Assembly: GCA_024403335.1 (NCBI GenBank)
Contig: JAKSSA010000009.1
Location: forward strand, 1-48,812
Origin: Lachnospiraceae bacterium
GTDB taxonomy: Bacteria; Bacillota; Clostridia; Lachnospirales; Lachnospiraceae
Length of the DNA stretch: 48,812 nt
Reading direction: 5' to 3'
A model generated the notes under the pieces. It was not told where the DNA came from. It searched no databases and was given only the letters and a program-made list of their open reading frames with translations. Below are positions 1-7,482 of this stretch, in pieces. Position 1 is the first letter of the stretch, and every line of letters starts with the position of its first letter. The position numbers and the translations under genes were made by a program.

Positions 1-72
1 GTATTTCCTGTATTTCCTGTATTTCCTGTATTTCCTGTATTTCCTGTATTTCCTGTATTTCCTGCATTTCCT
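1..72. repeat. 9-bp tandem repeat GTATTTCCT, in frame
   Basis: There are seven perfect copies of GTATTTCCT (1-63) and one variant copy, GCATTTCCT (64-72). On the coding minus strand each unit adds the tripeptide Gly-Asn-Thr. The array may continue beyond the window. Nine-base units keep the frame, so copy-number changes would only alter protein length. Confidence 0.95.
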
Positions 73-257
73 GTAGATTCTTCCGAGACCTTCATTATAT
101 TTTTCTCATCACACTCTTCTGCTTTGGAAATACTTTTATTAAATAAGCCTGCAATTATCAGAATAAATATGATAAAAAACAATAAATTTTGCTTCATTTC
201 TCCTGCTATATGTATCAGTCTTGCATTTGCTATTTGCTTAAAGATATTAAATCCCAT
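1..257 (-). CDS. Signal-anchored protein with Gly-Asn-Thr repeats (3' end cut by window)
   Basis: This reading frame opens 11 bases after the stop of the preceding gene and runs off the left edge of the window. The start at 257 has an AGGA ribosome site about 7 bases upstream. An inner ATG at 197 would give a more classical signal peptide. The visible 85 codons show a basic start, a hydrophobic stretch (about residues 24-40, LLFFIIFILIIAG), a short acidic region, and then a repeated Gly-Asn-Thr tripeptide encoded by 9-base repeats. The membrane segment and position make it a probable last-seen member of the Tad-like operon. The total length and C-terminal domain are unknown, and I recognise no family. 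Confidence 0.6.
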   Translation of the reverse strand, partial: MGFNIFKQIANARLIHIAGEMKQNLLFFIIFILIIAGLFNKSISKAEECDEKNIMKVSEESTGNAGNTGNTGNTGNTGNTGNTGN

Positions 258-267
258 TCAAATTCCT

Positions 268-1056
268 TTACATTTTCATCACAGACACACAAACCATTTC
301 TTCACCTGATGGCTTGTTCAAAATGTCTATTCTTCCATCGAACAAAGCCATGATAAATGGTCTATGTTCATCATTAAAGCCACTTTGCATTATAATATTT
401 TCAAAATATGCAAATTCCTTCTCATATTTATTAAATATTTCTTCGCCATAAACAGAACTAACAAGCTTCCTGTAGGAAGAAATAATTCCATCCTTAAAAA
501 GTTTATCTGATAACATAATGTTATTTTTCAAATCATTAATATAAAAATATGCAAGTTCCCTTATTTCCTTATCGCAATCAGAATATACATTAAAAGTGAT
601 CTCACTTATGTTCTCTGAAAATCCAAAATAACCATTGACTTTCTTAATTGAAACATTCCCTTTTAAATCAAAAAAGCAGCGATACCTGTCATCGTTTATT
701 TTCATCTCATACAATTGATTCAATGTTTTCTTATCATCAACATATGACACTTTATCATTTTCAAAAACAATGAAGCATACTATGTTATCCTTAATTACTT
801 CAGAATACTTTCCATCTCCATGAAATTTTTCAAGTGAATTAGTCATATTTAAATATGCACCTTTAGCATCGCAAATGCATTCCTCACCAAGACTTAAAAA
901 AGCCGTTTTACAACTATCCATACTTATGGCAAGAGTTTCTTCAAGATATTGTCTTTCCTGATAAAGAGCATTGTTATCAGCTATTTTCCCCTGAAAAAAG
1001 AAAAACATTGCCAGCATTATCATTCCAAATATTGTAATAAACTCTGCAACCTTCAT
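268..1056 (-). CDS. Tad-locus membrane-anchored protein, unknown family
   Basis: This 262-residue protein has an N-terminal hydrophobic segment (about residues 8-22, TIFGMIMLAMFFFF) preceded by a short MKVAEF start, followed by a soluble domain of about 235 residues. The form, one membrane segment right at the N-terminus, is that of a pseudopilin or minor pilin. It starts 80 bases inside the end of the upstream gene, an unusually long overlap, and is followed 11 bases later by the Gly-Asn-Thr repeat protein. It contains several cysteines (for example ECIC near residue 60) that could form disulfides outside the cell. No family is recognised; a role as a minor subunit of the Tad-like structure is inferred from position and topology. 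Confidence 0.7.
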   Translation of the reverse strand: MKVAEFITIFGMIMLAMFFFFQGKIADNNALYQERQYLEETLAISMDSCKTAFLSLGEECICDAKGAYLNMTNSLEKFHGDGKYSEVIKDNIVCFIVFENDKVSYVDDKKTLNQLYEMKINDDRYRCFFDLKGNVSIKKVNGYFGFSENISEITFNVYSDCDKEIRELAYFYINDLKNNIMLSDKLFKDGIISSYRKLVSSVYGEEIFNKYEKEFAYFENIIMQSGFNDEHRPFIMALFDGRIDILNKPSGEEMVCVSVMKM

Positions 1057-3028
1057 TAAAACTCTGACCTCGTAAAAACAGTTTTACTCTTTGTAAAGAT
1101 TCTTTATCTTTAATGCTATTTTTATTATAGCTATGCAGTTCATTCATTGTATAAGACAATATCTCACTGTTATTTTTCATGGAAGCTTTTATCTTTTCTT
1201 CCATTATTTCCCGTATACCACTTGCAGTTTTTATGTTTTGCTGATTTGACTCATCATTCTTTTCTTTTAATATTTTCAGTACAATTTCTCTATCACTATC
1301 TGTTATTAAATCTTCATTTAATTCTTTTATAATCCCGTTGTCATGGGCCAAATTCACAATATTTAATACTTTTTGAAAACTAAACCCGGCATAATTCAAA
1401 TTCAACAACACATTATTCTCTCCTATCGGCAATATCGAATAAACAGTAGAACCTGTCACATCTTCAATACTGCCATCTTGATAAATTGCCTCTGTTCTAA
1501 ACAATAATCGCTGTCCATCAATAATTTTGTCTTCACAATGGAATATAACTTTACTTATATTTTTACTGCATAAATAGCAATAATAAAAGCTGTCATTATC
1601 TGGTTTAAAAACACTTCCGCAATTATTACAAACTATGTTCCCACTACATTCGACAACCACTTCCTTTGTAATCCCACTTGCCGTTATCTTTACTGTTTGT
1701 ATTCCTTTTTTATTCAAAACATAATCATTATAAAAATTATCTATATTCCTTACTTTTCCACTTTGATAAATACCTGATACTCTAAAAGATGGTAACTCAT
1801 TTATATCTACTATCTGCCTTTTTGGCACTACAATAATGTCCTGTATAATATTATCGCATTCATAACAGCCTTCATCTATATCATTAAGTTCATACACATG
1901 TCCATACGGGCAGCGTATTCTTGAAGGCCCGGCATTGTACAGTTTCACATTGCTTCTTCCGGAAAAAACAGAATCGTATGAAACTATGTCAGCAAGTTGT
2001 TTTGGAAAATAAAAAAATGGCTTATATCCGTTATACATTCCAGCAAGATAAGATTTCAAATAATCATTCATTCCAGGGCCAATAGCTTTTAAATAATTTT
2101 TGCCATTATAGTAATAATATGTATTATCAATTATCCTATCATTATCATAAGAATACTGGCTAACAGAATGCTCCTTAAGTTCTGTGACAAAAGGTGCATC
2201 TGAAAAAGCTTTATTTCCTATCTCTATAATACCGTCGCCGCCAGTAAGCTTTGCAATACCTACACAATTAACGAAGGTGTATTCTTCAATTCTTCTGACA
2301 GTCATTGGGATTTCAATTTCCTTAAGGCGGCAATTATAGTACTCATGATGCACCTCAAAGTTGTTATAATTCAAAGCTGCATCTTCTGATACCACATATC
2401 CACTACATTTTCCGTTTCCAAAACTCCCAAATGCATAAAATAAACTCCTCTGTTTATAATTAACATTTGAACTGTATTGATAAGAGCCTTTGCACTTTTC
2501 ATAATCATAGTATTCATTTAATGACCTTGAATTTATCTGTTTCTTATAATCTGCATAATACGCACCTGCGCCACCAATTGAATACACACTATATTTACCG
2601 TTTTCATTCATGATTTCTGAAGGGTAACAAACCTTTTCTAAGTTAAAATCGACAGGATGGACAAACAAAGCTTTATTGTCTTCACTTAAAAAATACCATT
2701 CTTTCCCCTCCTCATCCTTTGCAATCTCATACTTATTTGTCATATAAGTTGTTATCGCAGATGCATTTGATCCTAGTGCTTCATTAAAAGAAGGAAGTAG
2801 CACCATACGTTGTTTCATCATTTCATATATGCCAAATCCCATTCCTTCATTATAATCATAATAATATAAAAGTGATTTTCTTGCAGCTGCCTTGGTTTCA
2901 CCTGTTGTGAAAAATGTTGACATAAACAACGCCATTAATAAAATAGTCAGAAAATCTAAAATTATATGAATATTAAATATTTTCCTCACTATAGAACTCA
3001 TACTGCAGCGTTTTCTCTTTGCCTTCAT
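977..3028 (-). CDS. Large pseudopilin-like protein with BspA-type leucine-rich repeats and cysteine-pair motifs
   Basis: This is a protein of about 683 residues. I chose the ATG at 3028 because it lies 4 bases after the previous stop and gives a basic start (MKAKRKR). An ATG at 3067 is also possible and would add 13 residues. A membrane segment (IILDFLTILLMALFMSTFF) sits about 20 residues in. The middle contains BspA/LRR_5-like units (IPMTVRRIEEYTFVNC and IIEIGNKAFSDAPFVTEL). The C-terminal half alternates cysteine clusters (CPYGH...CYEC, CNNC...CYLC) with segments resembling bacterial Ig-like domains (TVKITASG). The domain order suggests a surface-exposed adhesin tip displayed by the Tad-like machine. 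That role is inferred; the repeat and cysteine motifs are visible. Confidence 0.8.
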   Translation of the reverse strand: MKAKRKRCSMSSIVRKIFNIHIILDFLTILLMALFMSTFFTTGETKAAARKSLLYYYDYNEGMGFGIYEMMKQRMVLLPSFNEALGSNASAITTYMTNKYEIAKDEEGKEWYFLSEDNKALFVHPVDFNLEKVCYPSEIMNENGKYSVYSIGGAGAYYADYKKQINSRSLNEYYDYEKCKGSYQYSSNVNYKQRSLFYAFGSFGNGKCSGYVVSEDAALNYNNFEVHHEYYNCRLKEIEIPMTVRRIEEYTFVNCVGIAKLTGGDGIIEIGNKAFSDAPFVTELKEHSVSQYSYDNDRIIDNTYYYYNGKNYLKAIGPGMNDYLKSYLAGMYNGYKPFFYFPKQLADIVSYDSVFSGRSNVKLYNAGPSRIRCPYGHVYELNDIDEGCYECDNIIQDIIVVPKRQIVDINELPSFRVSGIYQSGKVRNIDNFYNDYVLNKKGIQTVKITASGITKEVVVECSGNIVCNNCGSVFKPDNDSFYYCYLCSKNISKVIFHCEDKIIDGQRLLFRTEAIYQDGSIEDVTGSTVYSILPIGENNVLLNLNYAGFSFQKVLNIVNLAHDNGIIKELNEDLITDSDREIVLKILKEKNDESNQQNIKTASGIREIMEEKIKASMKNNSEILSYTMNELHSYNKNSIKDKESLQRVKLFLRGQSFNEGCRVYYNIWNDNAGNVFLFSGENS

Positions 3029-3032
3029 TCTT

Positions 3033-3326
3033 TTATGCGATTGTATTAATATAAAATTCTCGTTCATTTATCACATCAAGTTCCATCTTATCCTGCATCA
3101 TTTTATTAAGCACATCTTCAAAGCCCGGCATATTATTTTTTTCATAGGTTCCGCCACATATAGTCTGAGTCTTTGCTGAAAGAAAAGACTCAATATTTCC
3201 ATCAACCTGAAATTCAAGCAACTCCTTCTCACTATGGCTTAAAATGTTGCCATATGCAAATCCAAGGACAGCTATAAAAGTCATAATACTGATCATTACC
3301 ATTGATATTCTTGACATAAAATTCAT
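3033..3326 (-). CDS. Small single-membrane-segment protein of the Tad-like locus
   Basis: This 97-residue protein has an N-terminal hydrophobic segment (about residues 8-26, SMVMISIMTFIAVLGFAYG) followed by a polar tail with one central cysteine. The start ATG at 3326 has no strong ribosome site; the ATG at 3317 is an alternative. It follows the longest non-coding stretch in the locus (3327-3493) and precedes the large leucine-rich protein by 4 bases. The shape resembles a minor pilin or pseudopilin, but no family motif is recognised. Confidence 0.7.
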   Translation of the reverse strand: MNFMSRISMVMISIMTFIAVLGFAYGNILSHSEKELLEFQVDGNIESFLSAKTQTICGGTYEKNNMPGFEDVLNKMMQDKMELDVINEREFYINTIA

Positions 3327-3493
3327 ATTTTTTTACACAATCCAATTATTTGTTTATAGTAATTGAATTTTTGATTTCCTTTCTTTAATTTTAGAAAGCT
3401 TATGTTCACTTCTTAATAAAAGTGAATATTAAGCGGCACAAATAAACATGTTGATTTTGCACTTTTTTCACAAACGAAATTCCACCTTTATAA
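3327..3493. other. Non-coding gap with a 7-bp inverted repeat
   Basis: This is the only sizeable gap inside the Tad-like operon. It contains the inverted repeat TTCACTT/AAGTGAA at 3405-3411 and 3420-3426 with an 8-base loop. No T-run follows on either strand, so it is not a standard terminator. Two short minus-strand frames with GTG starts (21 and 28 codons) cross it, but neither is convincing. It may hold an operator, a processing site or an internal promoter. Confidence 0.45.
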
Positions 3494-3598
3494 TCAACAA
3501 AGTTCAGCTAAAAGGATGCTAAAGAATAATAAAGGCAAAGCAAACATTGTAAACCAAGCGACAAATAAATCAAAAAAATCTCCTAATATTTCATCCAT
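3494..3598 (-). CDS. 34-residue hydrophobic peptide, translationally coupled
   Basis: This short frame begins with ATG at 3598, overlapping the stop codon of the upstream gene as ATGGATGA, and ends with TGA at 3494. The peptide starts with an acidic MDEILGDFFD and continues with about 20 hydrophobic residues (LFVAWFTMFALPLLFFSILL). The stop/start overlap is the same coupling seen between the two genes before it, which argues that it is translated. Possible roles are a tiny pilin-like subunit or an inner-membrane assembly factor. No family is recognised, and the coding call rests on coupling and composition only. Confidence 0.5.
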   Translation of the reverse strand: MDEILGDFFDLFVAWFTMFALPLLFFSILLAELC

Positions 3599-3776
3599 AA
3601 AAGTCTCCAGTATTGTTTAATATATATTCGCACTTATATGGATTTATTAATTCCATCCTTCGTTTTTCAATAACCTTTAAAGCCCTGTCTGAGATTGTAA
3701 TAAGTAATGTCAATGACAAGATAAACAACACAAATGCAAATAAGGTTTTAATATTTTCACAAATCAGTTCACTCAA
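3591..3776 (-). CDS. 61-residue single-pass membrane protein of the Tad-like locus
   Basis: The ATG at 3776 overlaps the stop of the preceding gene as ATGA, a classic coupled start. The protein has one hydrophobic segment (about residues 11-27, LFAFVLFILSLTLLITI) followed by a basic stretch (KVIEKRRMELINPYK) and a short polar tail. It sits between the 180-residue protein and the 34-residue peptide. Size and topology fit a small pilin or pseudopilin, but no Flp-type motif can be identified with confidence. Confidence 0.7.
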   Translation of the reverse strand: MSELICENIKTLFAFVLFILSLTLLITISDRALKVIEKRRMELINPYKCEYILNNTGDFYG

Positions 3777-4315
3777 ACATTTACCTCCACAAAGCTTATA
3801 ACATAATCACTGTAATAATTATTTGATCTGCTATTATCTGTATTAATGCTCTTGATATTACCTGCATTGTTATCTTTATATCTTTCCATATCACTTTCCT
3901 TGTTGTCAGAATTAGCACTTTCTTTATCAGCATTTCTATGAATGCTCACAGCGCATTTATACAAGCTTACAGGCTCTATATATTTCTCACTCCCTGAATT
4001 TGTGATTAAATAATAATCATTGCATATATCAATTGATATTACTTCTCCTGAAATCATAGTGACTACTAATTCAGGATAAAGTTCCTTATCAAGCAATTTC
4101 CTTATATATCTGCAAATCTCATACCCATATATAGTCATCCCATTGTATCCGGATAAAAGTTCCTGCTTTTCACGTTCATGATATGCCTCAATTTCCATTT
4201 GTTTCTTATCTGAATACTTTCCTATCTGATCAGACAGCGTAAACCAAAGGGCTATGATGGTGCACGAAATTAATACCGATGCTGACAACATCAAAAGCTT
4301 CATACTACTTTCCAT
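3773..4315 (-). CDS. Membrane-anchored protein with N-terminal pilin-like segment
   Basis: The chosen start is ATG at 4315, which has AGGAG 8 bases upstream and gives 180 residues. A GTG at 4324 is less likely because it falls on the ribosome site. A hydrophobic segment (about residues 6-26, KLLMLSASVLISCTIIALWF) is followed by a charged helix (KKQMEIEAYHEREKQELLSG) and a soluble region. The C-terminal third is rich in Asn, Ser, Asp and Lys, a likely flexible surface region. The N-terminal layout is that of a TadE/TadF-like pseudopilin, though there is no clear motif match. It follows the 52-residue pilin-like gene closely and overlaps the next gene by 4 bases. Confidence 0.75.
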   Translation of the reverse strand: MESSMKLLMLSASVLISCTIIALWFTLSDQIGKYSDKKQMEIEAYHEREKQELLSGYNGMTIYGYEICRYIRKLLDKELYPELVVTMISGEVISIDICNDYYLITNSGSEKYIEPVSLYKCAVSIHRNADKESANSDNKESDMERYKDNNAGNIKSINTDNSRSNNYYSDYVISFVEVNV

Positions 4316-4332
4316 CAAAAGCACTCCTATTA

Positions 4333-4491
4333 TTAAAAATTGTCATATTCATCAAGAACCGACTCAAATTCTGTGACCGCTTCGTTAATGTTCTCTTTTC
4401 CTTTATTAGCAATTGTAAAGCCTATGCTTATCACAATACACGTAATCAGAACTTCACCTGCAATCAATAAAAGTTTCAACCCATTAGACAT
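4333..4491 (-). CDS. 52-residue candidate pilin subunit
   Basis: This frame runs from ATG at 4491 to TAA at 4333 and has a strong ribosome site (GGAAGG, about 8 bases upstream). The peptide has a short MSNGLK start, a hydrophobic core (LLLIAGEVLITCIVISIGFT), then a polar tail rich in Glu and Asn. A glutamate sits inside the hydrophobic core, as in the Flp pilin family where a Gly/Ala-Glu pair marks the processing region, but the match is weak. It is the first gene after the TadB-like protein, the usual neighbourhood for a major pilin. This makes it the best candidate for the main structural subunit. Confidence 0.75.
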   Translation of the reverse strand: MSNGLKLLLIAGEVLITCIVISIGFTIANKGKENINEAVTEFESVLDEYDNF

Positions 4492-4570
4492 TTTTCTTTC
4501 CTTCCTTTCCTACAAATATTCATAATTAATCATACTCATTAAAGTTAAGCTTGTTCGTTTTGTTACTTAA

Positions 4571-5776
4571 CTAAATGTTCATCATAGCTCCATATCTTTC
4601 AAGACATGTTACTAAAAATGGCAAAATAAGATATAGAAAAAAAACCATAATTACCGGTAAAAAACCAAGTAATTTCATCAAAGAAGCTCCATTTTTTATG
4701 CTCGATTCTTTTTCTAAGTTTCCCTGCAATCTAAAAAACTCTTTTTCATTATCCAAATCAGAAAATGCATCTTCTATCCCTGAATAATCACAAGCAGCAA
4801 AAGAATCCATCAGTTTGTTAAACATTTCATTCTTAATATGAGGCCTGCTTTGCGAAAATGCTTCATTTCCCAACAGCATATAATCATTTAAAAGCACTCT
4901 CATTTCTTTTTTCAGGGCTTTGCTATTGTCTGCCATGGTTTTTAACATAGTAAATACCGTCATTCCATTAACACCTTTAAGCGATGTTAATATCTGATAA
5001 TATTCCATTATCTCAATTTCATTTTTTCCGGCGCCAAGCATATTCACTATATTTATAGCCTTTTTAAGAAGCCTGACTGCCAAATTCCTTATAAAAAAAG
5101 CCATGCCTTTTCTTTTTCTCTCAATATCAAGCTTTGCAGCTGCACCTTCAAGCATCAAAAGCAAATATTCTCTTCTGAAGGGTGAAATCATTTTGTTTAG
5201 AAAATACAAAGAAAGAGAAACTAAGAGGCAAAGTATTACTACAGCTTTACCATACTTTTCAAAATAGAATACAGATTCCGGAAGAAAAGAAATGCACCAT
5301 TTCTTTAGTGGATAAAAAAACAGCATTGGAAGAATTATTACTATGTCAACCCCGGCAAACATTATTGAATAACTTCTTATGTCAAGAATACGACTTTTAA
5401 TATCTTTTGAAAGTTCGAGCATGTTATCCGCAAACAACGAACCTTTCTCGCCATAGGTATCACCAAACTCAGCAAGATTTTTGCACTGTGTATAAAGAGA
5501 ATTTATGAAATAGTCATCAAGATCAGGATTTTCTTTCTCTGCATTTAACAAATCAACCATTCTGTCAGCAAGATAAATAAATTCTTTACCGCAATGTATT
5601 CCTGCCTCTATCATGTTTTCACCTATCTTGCCATTTTCCAAATAGCTGCGACGAATATGCTCAACAAACCCTGATAATTTCAAAAGAAATTGTATTTTTT
5701 CCTTTTCCCACTTACGGATTTTTATTTCAAGGAAAATGCTCATACAAATAAAGAAAGCCACTATGGCATACTCCAC
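4571..5776 (-). CDS. TadB/GspF-like inner-membrane platform protein
   Basis: This 401-residue protein would form the inner-membrane platform of a Tad/type II secretion-like machine, where it would contact the ATPase. Hydrophobic segments are visible at the N-terminus (AIVAFFICMSIFLEI), in a central pair (MFAGVDIVIILPMLFFYPL and VVILCLLVSLSLYFLNK) and near the C-terminus (LLGFLPVIMVFFLYLILPFL). The central pair and terminal segment match the TadB/TadC layout. The start is GTG at 5776 with GGAGGTG 8 bases upstream, overlapping the ATPase gene by 16 bases. Classical Tad systems have two such proteins; only one is present here. The family call rests on topology and context, as the sequence is divergent. 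Confidence 0.8.
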   Translation of the reverse strand: MEYAIVAFFICMSIFLEIKIRKWEKEKIQFLLKLSGFVEHIRRSYLENGKIGENMIEAGIHCGKEFIYLADRMVDLLNAEKENPDLDDYFINSLYTQCKNLAEFGDTYGEKGSLFADNMLELSKDIKSRILDIRSYSIMFAGVDIVIILPMLFFYPLKKWCISFLPESVFYFEKYGKAVVILCLLVSLSLYFLNKMISPFRREYLLLMLEGAAAKLDIERKRKGMAFFIRNLAVRLLKKAINIVNMLGAGKNEIEIMEYYQILTSLKGVNGMTVFTMLKTMADNSKALKKEMRVLLNDYMLLGNEAFSQSRPHIKNEMFNKLMDSFAACDYSGIEDAFSDLDNEKEFFRLQGNLEKESSIKNGASLMKLLGFLPVIMVFFLYLILPFLVTCLERYGAMMNI

Positions 5777-7482
5777 AAAGATTTCACCTCCTTTTCCATA
5801 TCTCGCTTCATTAAAATTTCTAAAAGAGTTTCTGAAGGTTTATTTACAAATAAATAGCCCTCTTTGTATTCAACTAAGTTCTTAACTTCATATTCTCCAG
5901 CTTTGCTACCTGGTATAATCTCTGATATTCGTTCGATAATACGCTTACCATCCTTTAAAGTTGCCATATGTATATCCACTCTTAAAGTATCAATAACCTG
6001 CTTCGCAGCTAATTTTTCCTCTCTGAAAATACCGGTTCGTAACAAGGCATTTCTAAAATACCCCACAAGCTTTTCAGTCGACATCGCATGATGAGTAAAC
6101 ATAAGCTGTTCAGAAACCTGTCCTAATTCAATGAGCAGTGCTGCAGTTTCGTTGCTTGCAATTTCACCAAAAATCATTACCTGCGCATCAGTCTTTTTCA
6201 TAAAATCTATTCCATCTTGTAAAGACACATCTTTAGTTTCTCTAAAAGACATGATATTTCTTTCAGGATAGCTTTCCCTCATCCATAATTCGAAAACCAT
6301 CTCTTCTATTCTTATGTTCTTATTTCTTGGAAGTTCACCAAGAAGTGATTTAAGTAAGGTGGTCTTCCCGCACCCCTGTCCGCCGGTCACTGCCAAATTA
6401 ATACCTGCTCTGACAAACAAACTTAATAGCAAAAAAACATTGTCACTGCCCTTCATACTAAATAAACTCTTAAATGACGCTGACCCGGTTTTAAATTTTC
6501 TCACAAAGAAGCCCCAGCTTTCAGAAAAAGGAGGACGCATTACCGCAACTCTTGAGCCGTCTTGCATGTCAACTATCATCTTCGGATTCGAATTACTCAG
6601 ATTACCAAAGCTTCTGTATGAAATCAAAGTTTTGCATACCCTTATCAGTTCCGCTTCATTCTTAAAACTTAAAAATTTCATCCTCAAAGTTGAGCCCCTG
6701 AACATTATCCAAATGCAGTCATATGAATAATTTCCTTTCTTGTTCTCTGCATCAGAAGCAGTTTCAATACTATTCTTAATAAATCCGCCAATACCACCTG
6801 AAACTCCATCAATATTTTGGTCGCGTAATGTATCAATGACACCATGTCCAAAGCTTTCATAAACAATCTCAGAGAGTAATTTTATCTTATCTGAATAATT
6901 AAAAGAGAAATCACAAGCTTCTTCATTCCTATCCTCCTTCCACTTAAAAGCTTGCATCTTATCAAAAGCTTCGTCTATCATTTCAGCATTGATTTCACCT
7001 TTGTCAATCATAGCTGACCAATTCATATCATCATACAATCTTCCAAATGCATCTTTATCATATTTTTTCCTGTAATAATACAAAAGCATTCTAAACTTTA
7101 GTTCAGGACTGCTCATTTCATGTCTGTAATCAAGGTATTTATCTATTTCAGACTCTGATAACTGTAATTCCGTCGTCAAAACCTTTTCTATGTAACTTTT
7201 AAGAAATCGTTTTTCACCTTCAAATCCCCAATTACAGGTATTTATTGCCTGGTAAAGAAGTTCTTTCTGAAAAGAAAACTCATTACCATCATTCGCTGTC
7301 AGTTTTTTCTCAAAGGTTGATTCGGAATATATATAATCATATATCAGGCTCTTGACCTTCAAAGCTATAGGTTGCTTGTTCTTTTCTTTTTTTCTTCTGT
7401 ATATTTCGCGACGCCATCTTATAAATAACATAACTGTTATGAAGAAAAAAACCGCAGTCAAAGTATAAAAAATAAATTCCAT
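5761..7482 (-). CDS. CpaF/TadA-like secretion ATPase with N-terminal membrane anchor
   Basis: This 573-residue protein is the presumed motor that powers pilin assembly or secretion. The Walker A motif GGQGCGKTT lies around residue 365, followed by the acid-rich box (RIEEMVFELW), a Walker B-like segment (AQVMIFGEIASNETAALL) and the histidine box (MFTHHAMS), all in the order of TadA/CpaF ATPases. Two points are unusual. The first 20 residues (FYTLTAVFFFITVMLFIRW) form a membrane segment followed by a basic patch, whereas CpaF proteins are normally soluble. The usual GEVRG element after Walker B reads GEIAS, so the conserved arginine is missing. Its start abuts the stop of the upstream MinD-like gene (TAAATG). 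Confidence 0.9.
   Translation of the reverse strand: MEFIFYTLTAVFFFITVMLFIRWRREIYRRKKEKNKQPIALKVKSLIYDYIYSESTFEKKLTANDGNEFSFQKELLYQAINTCNWGFEGEKRFLKSYIEKVLTTELQLSESEIDKYLDYRHEMSSPELKFRMLLYYYRKKYDKDAFGRLYDDMNWSAMIDKGEINAEMIDEAFDKMQAFKWKEDRNEEACDFSFNYSDKIKLLSEIVYESFGHGVIDTLRDQNIDGVSGGIGGFIKNSIETASDAENKKGNYSYDCIWIMFRGSTLRMKFLSFKNEAELIRVCKTLISYRSFGNLSNSNPKMIVDMQDGSRVAVMRPPFSESWGFFVRKFKTGSASFKSLFSMKGSDNVFLLLSLFVRAGINLAVTGGQGCGKTTLLKSLLGELPRNKNIRIEEMVFELWMRESYPERNIMSFRETKDVSLQDGIDFMKKTDAQVMIFGEIASNETAALLIELGQVSEQLMFTHHAMSTEKLVGYFRNALLRTGIFREEKLAAKQVIDTLRVDIHMATLKDGKRIIERISEIIPGSKAGEYEVKNLVEYKEGYLFVNKPSETLLEILMKRDMEKEVKSLWSMP

Noticed and set aside
1-72. Possible CRISPR array from the direct repeats
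   Set aside because: The units are 9 bases with no spacers and keep a reading frame, so this is a coding tandem repeat.
124-309. Plus-strand open frame of 61 codons
   Set aside because: It lies opposite two minus-strand genes in the Tad-like operon and has no ribosome site.
3327-3493. Two small minus-strand frames starting with GTG (21 and 28 codons)
   Set aside because: Ribosome sites are weak and the peptides show no membrane segment or motif; the second stops at the next start but lacks other support.
6314-6730. Plus-strand frame of 138 codons
   Set aside because: It is antisense to the conserved ATPase core and is a shadow of that gene.
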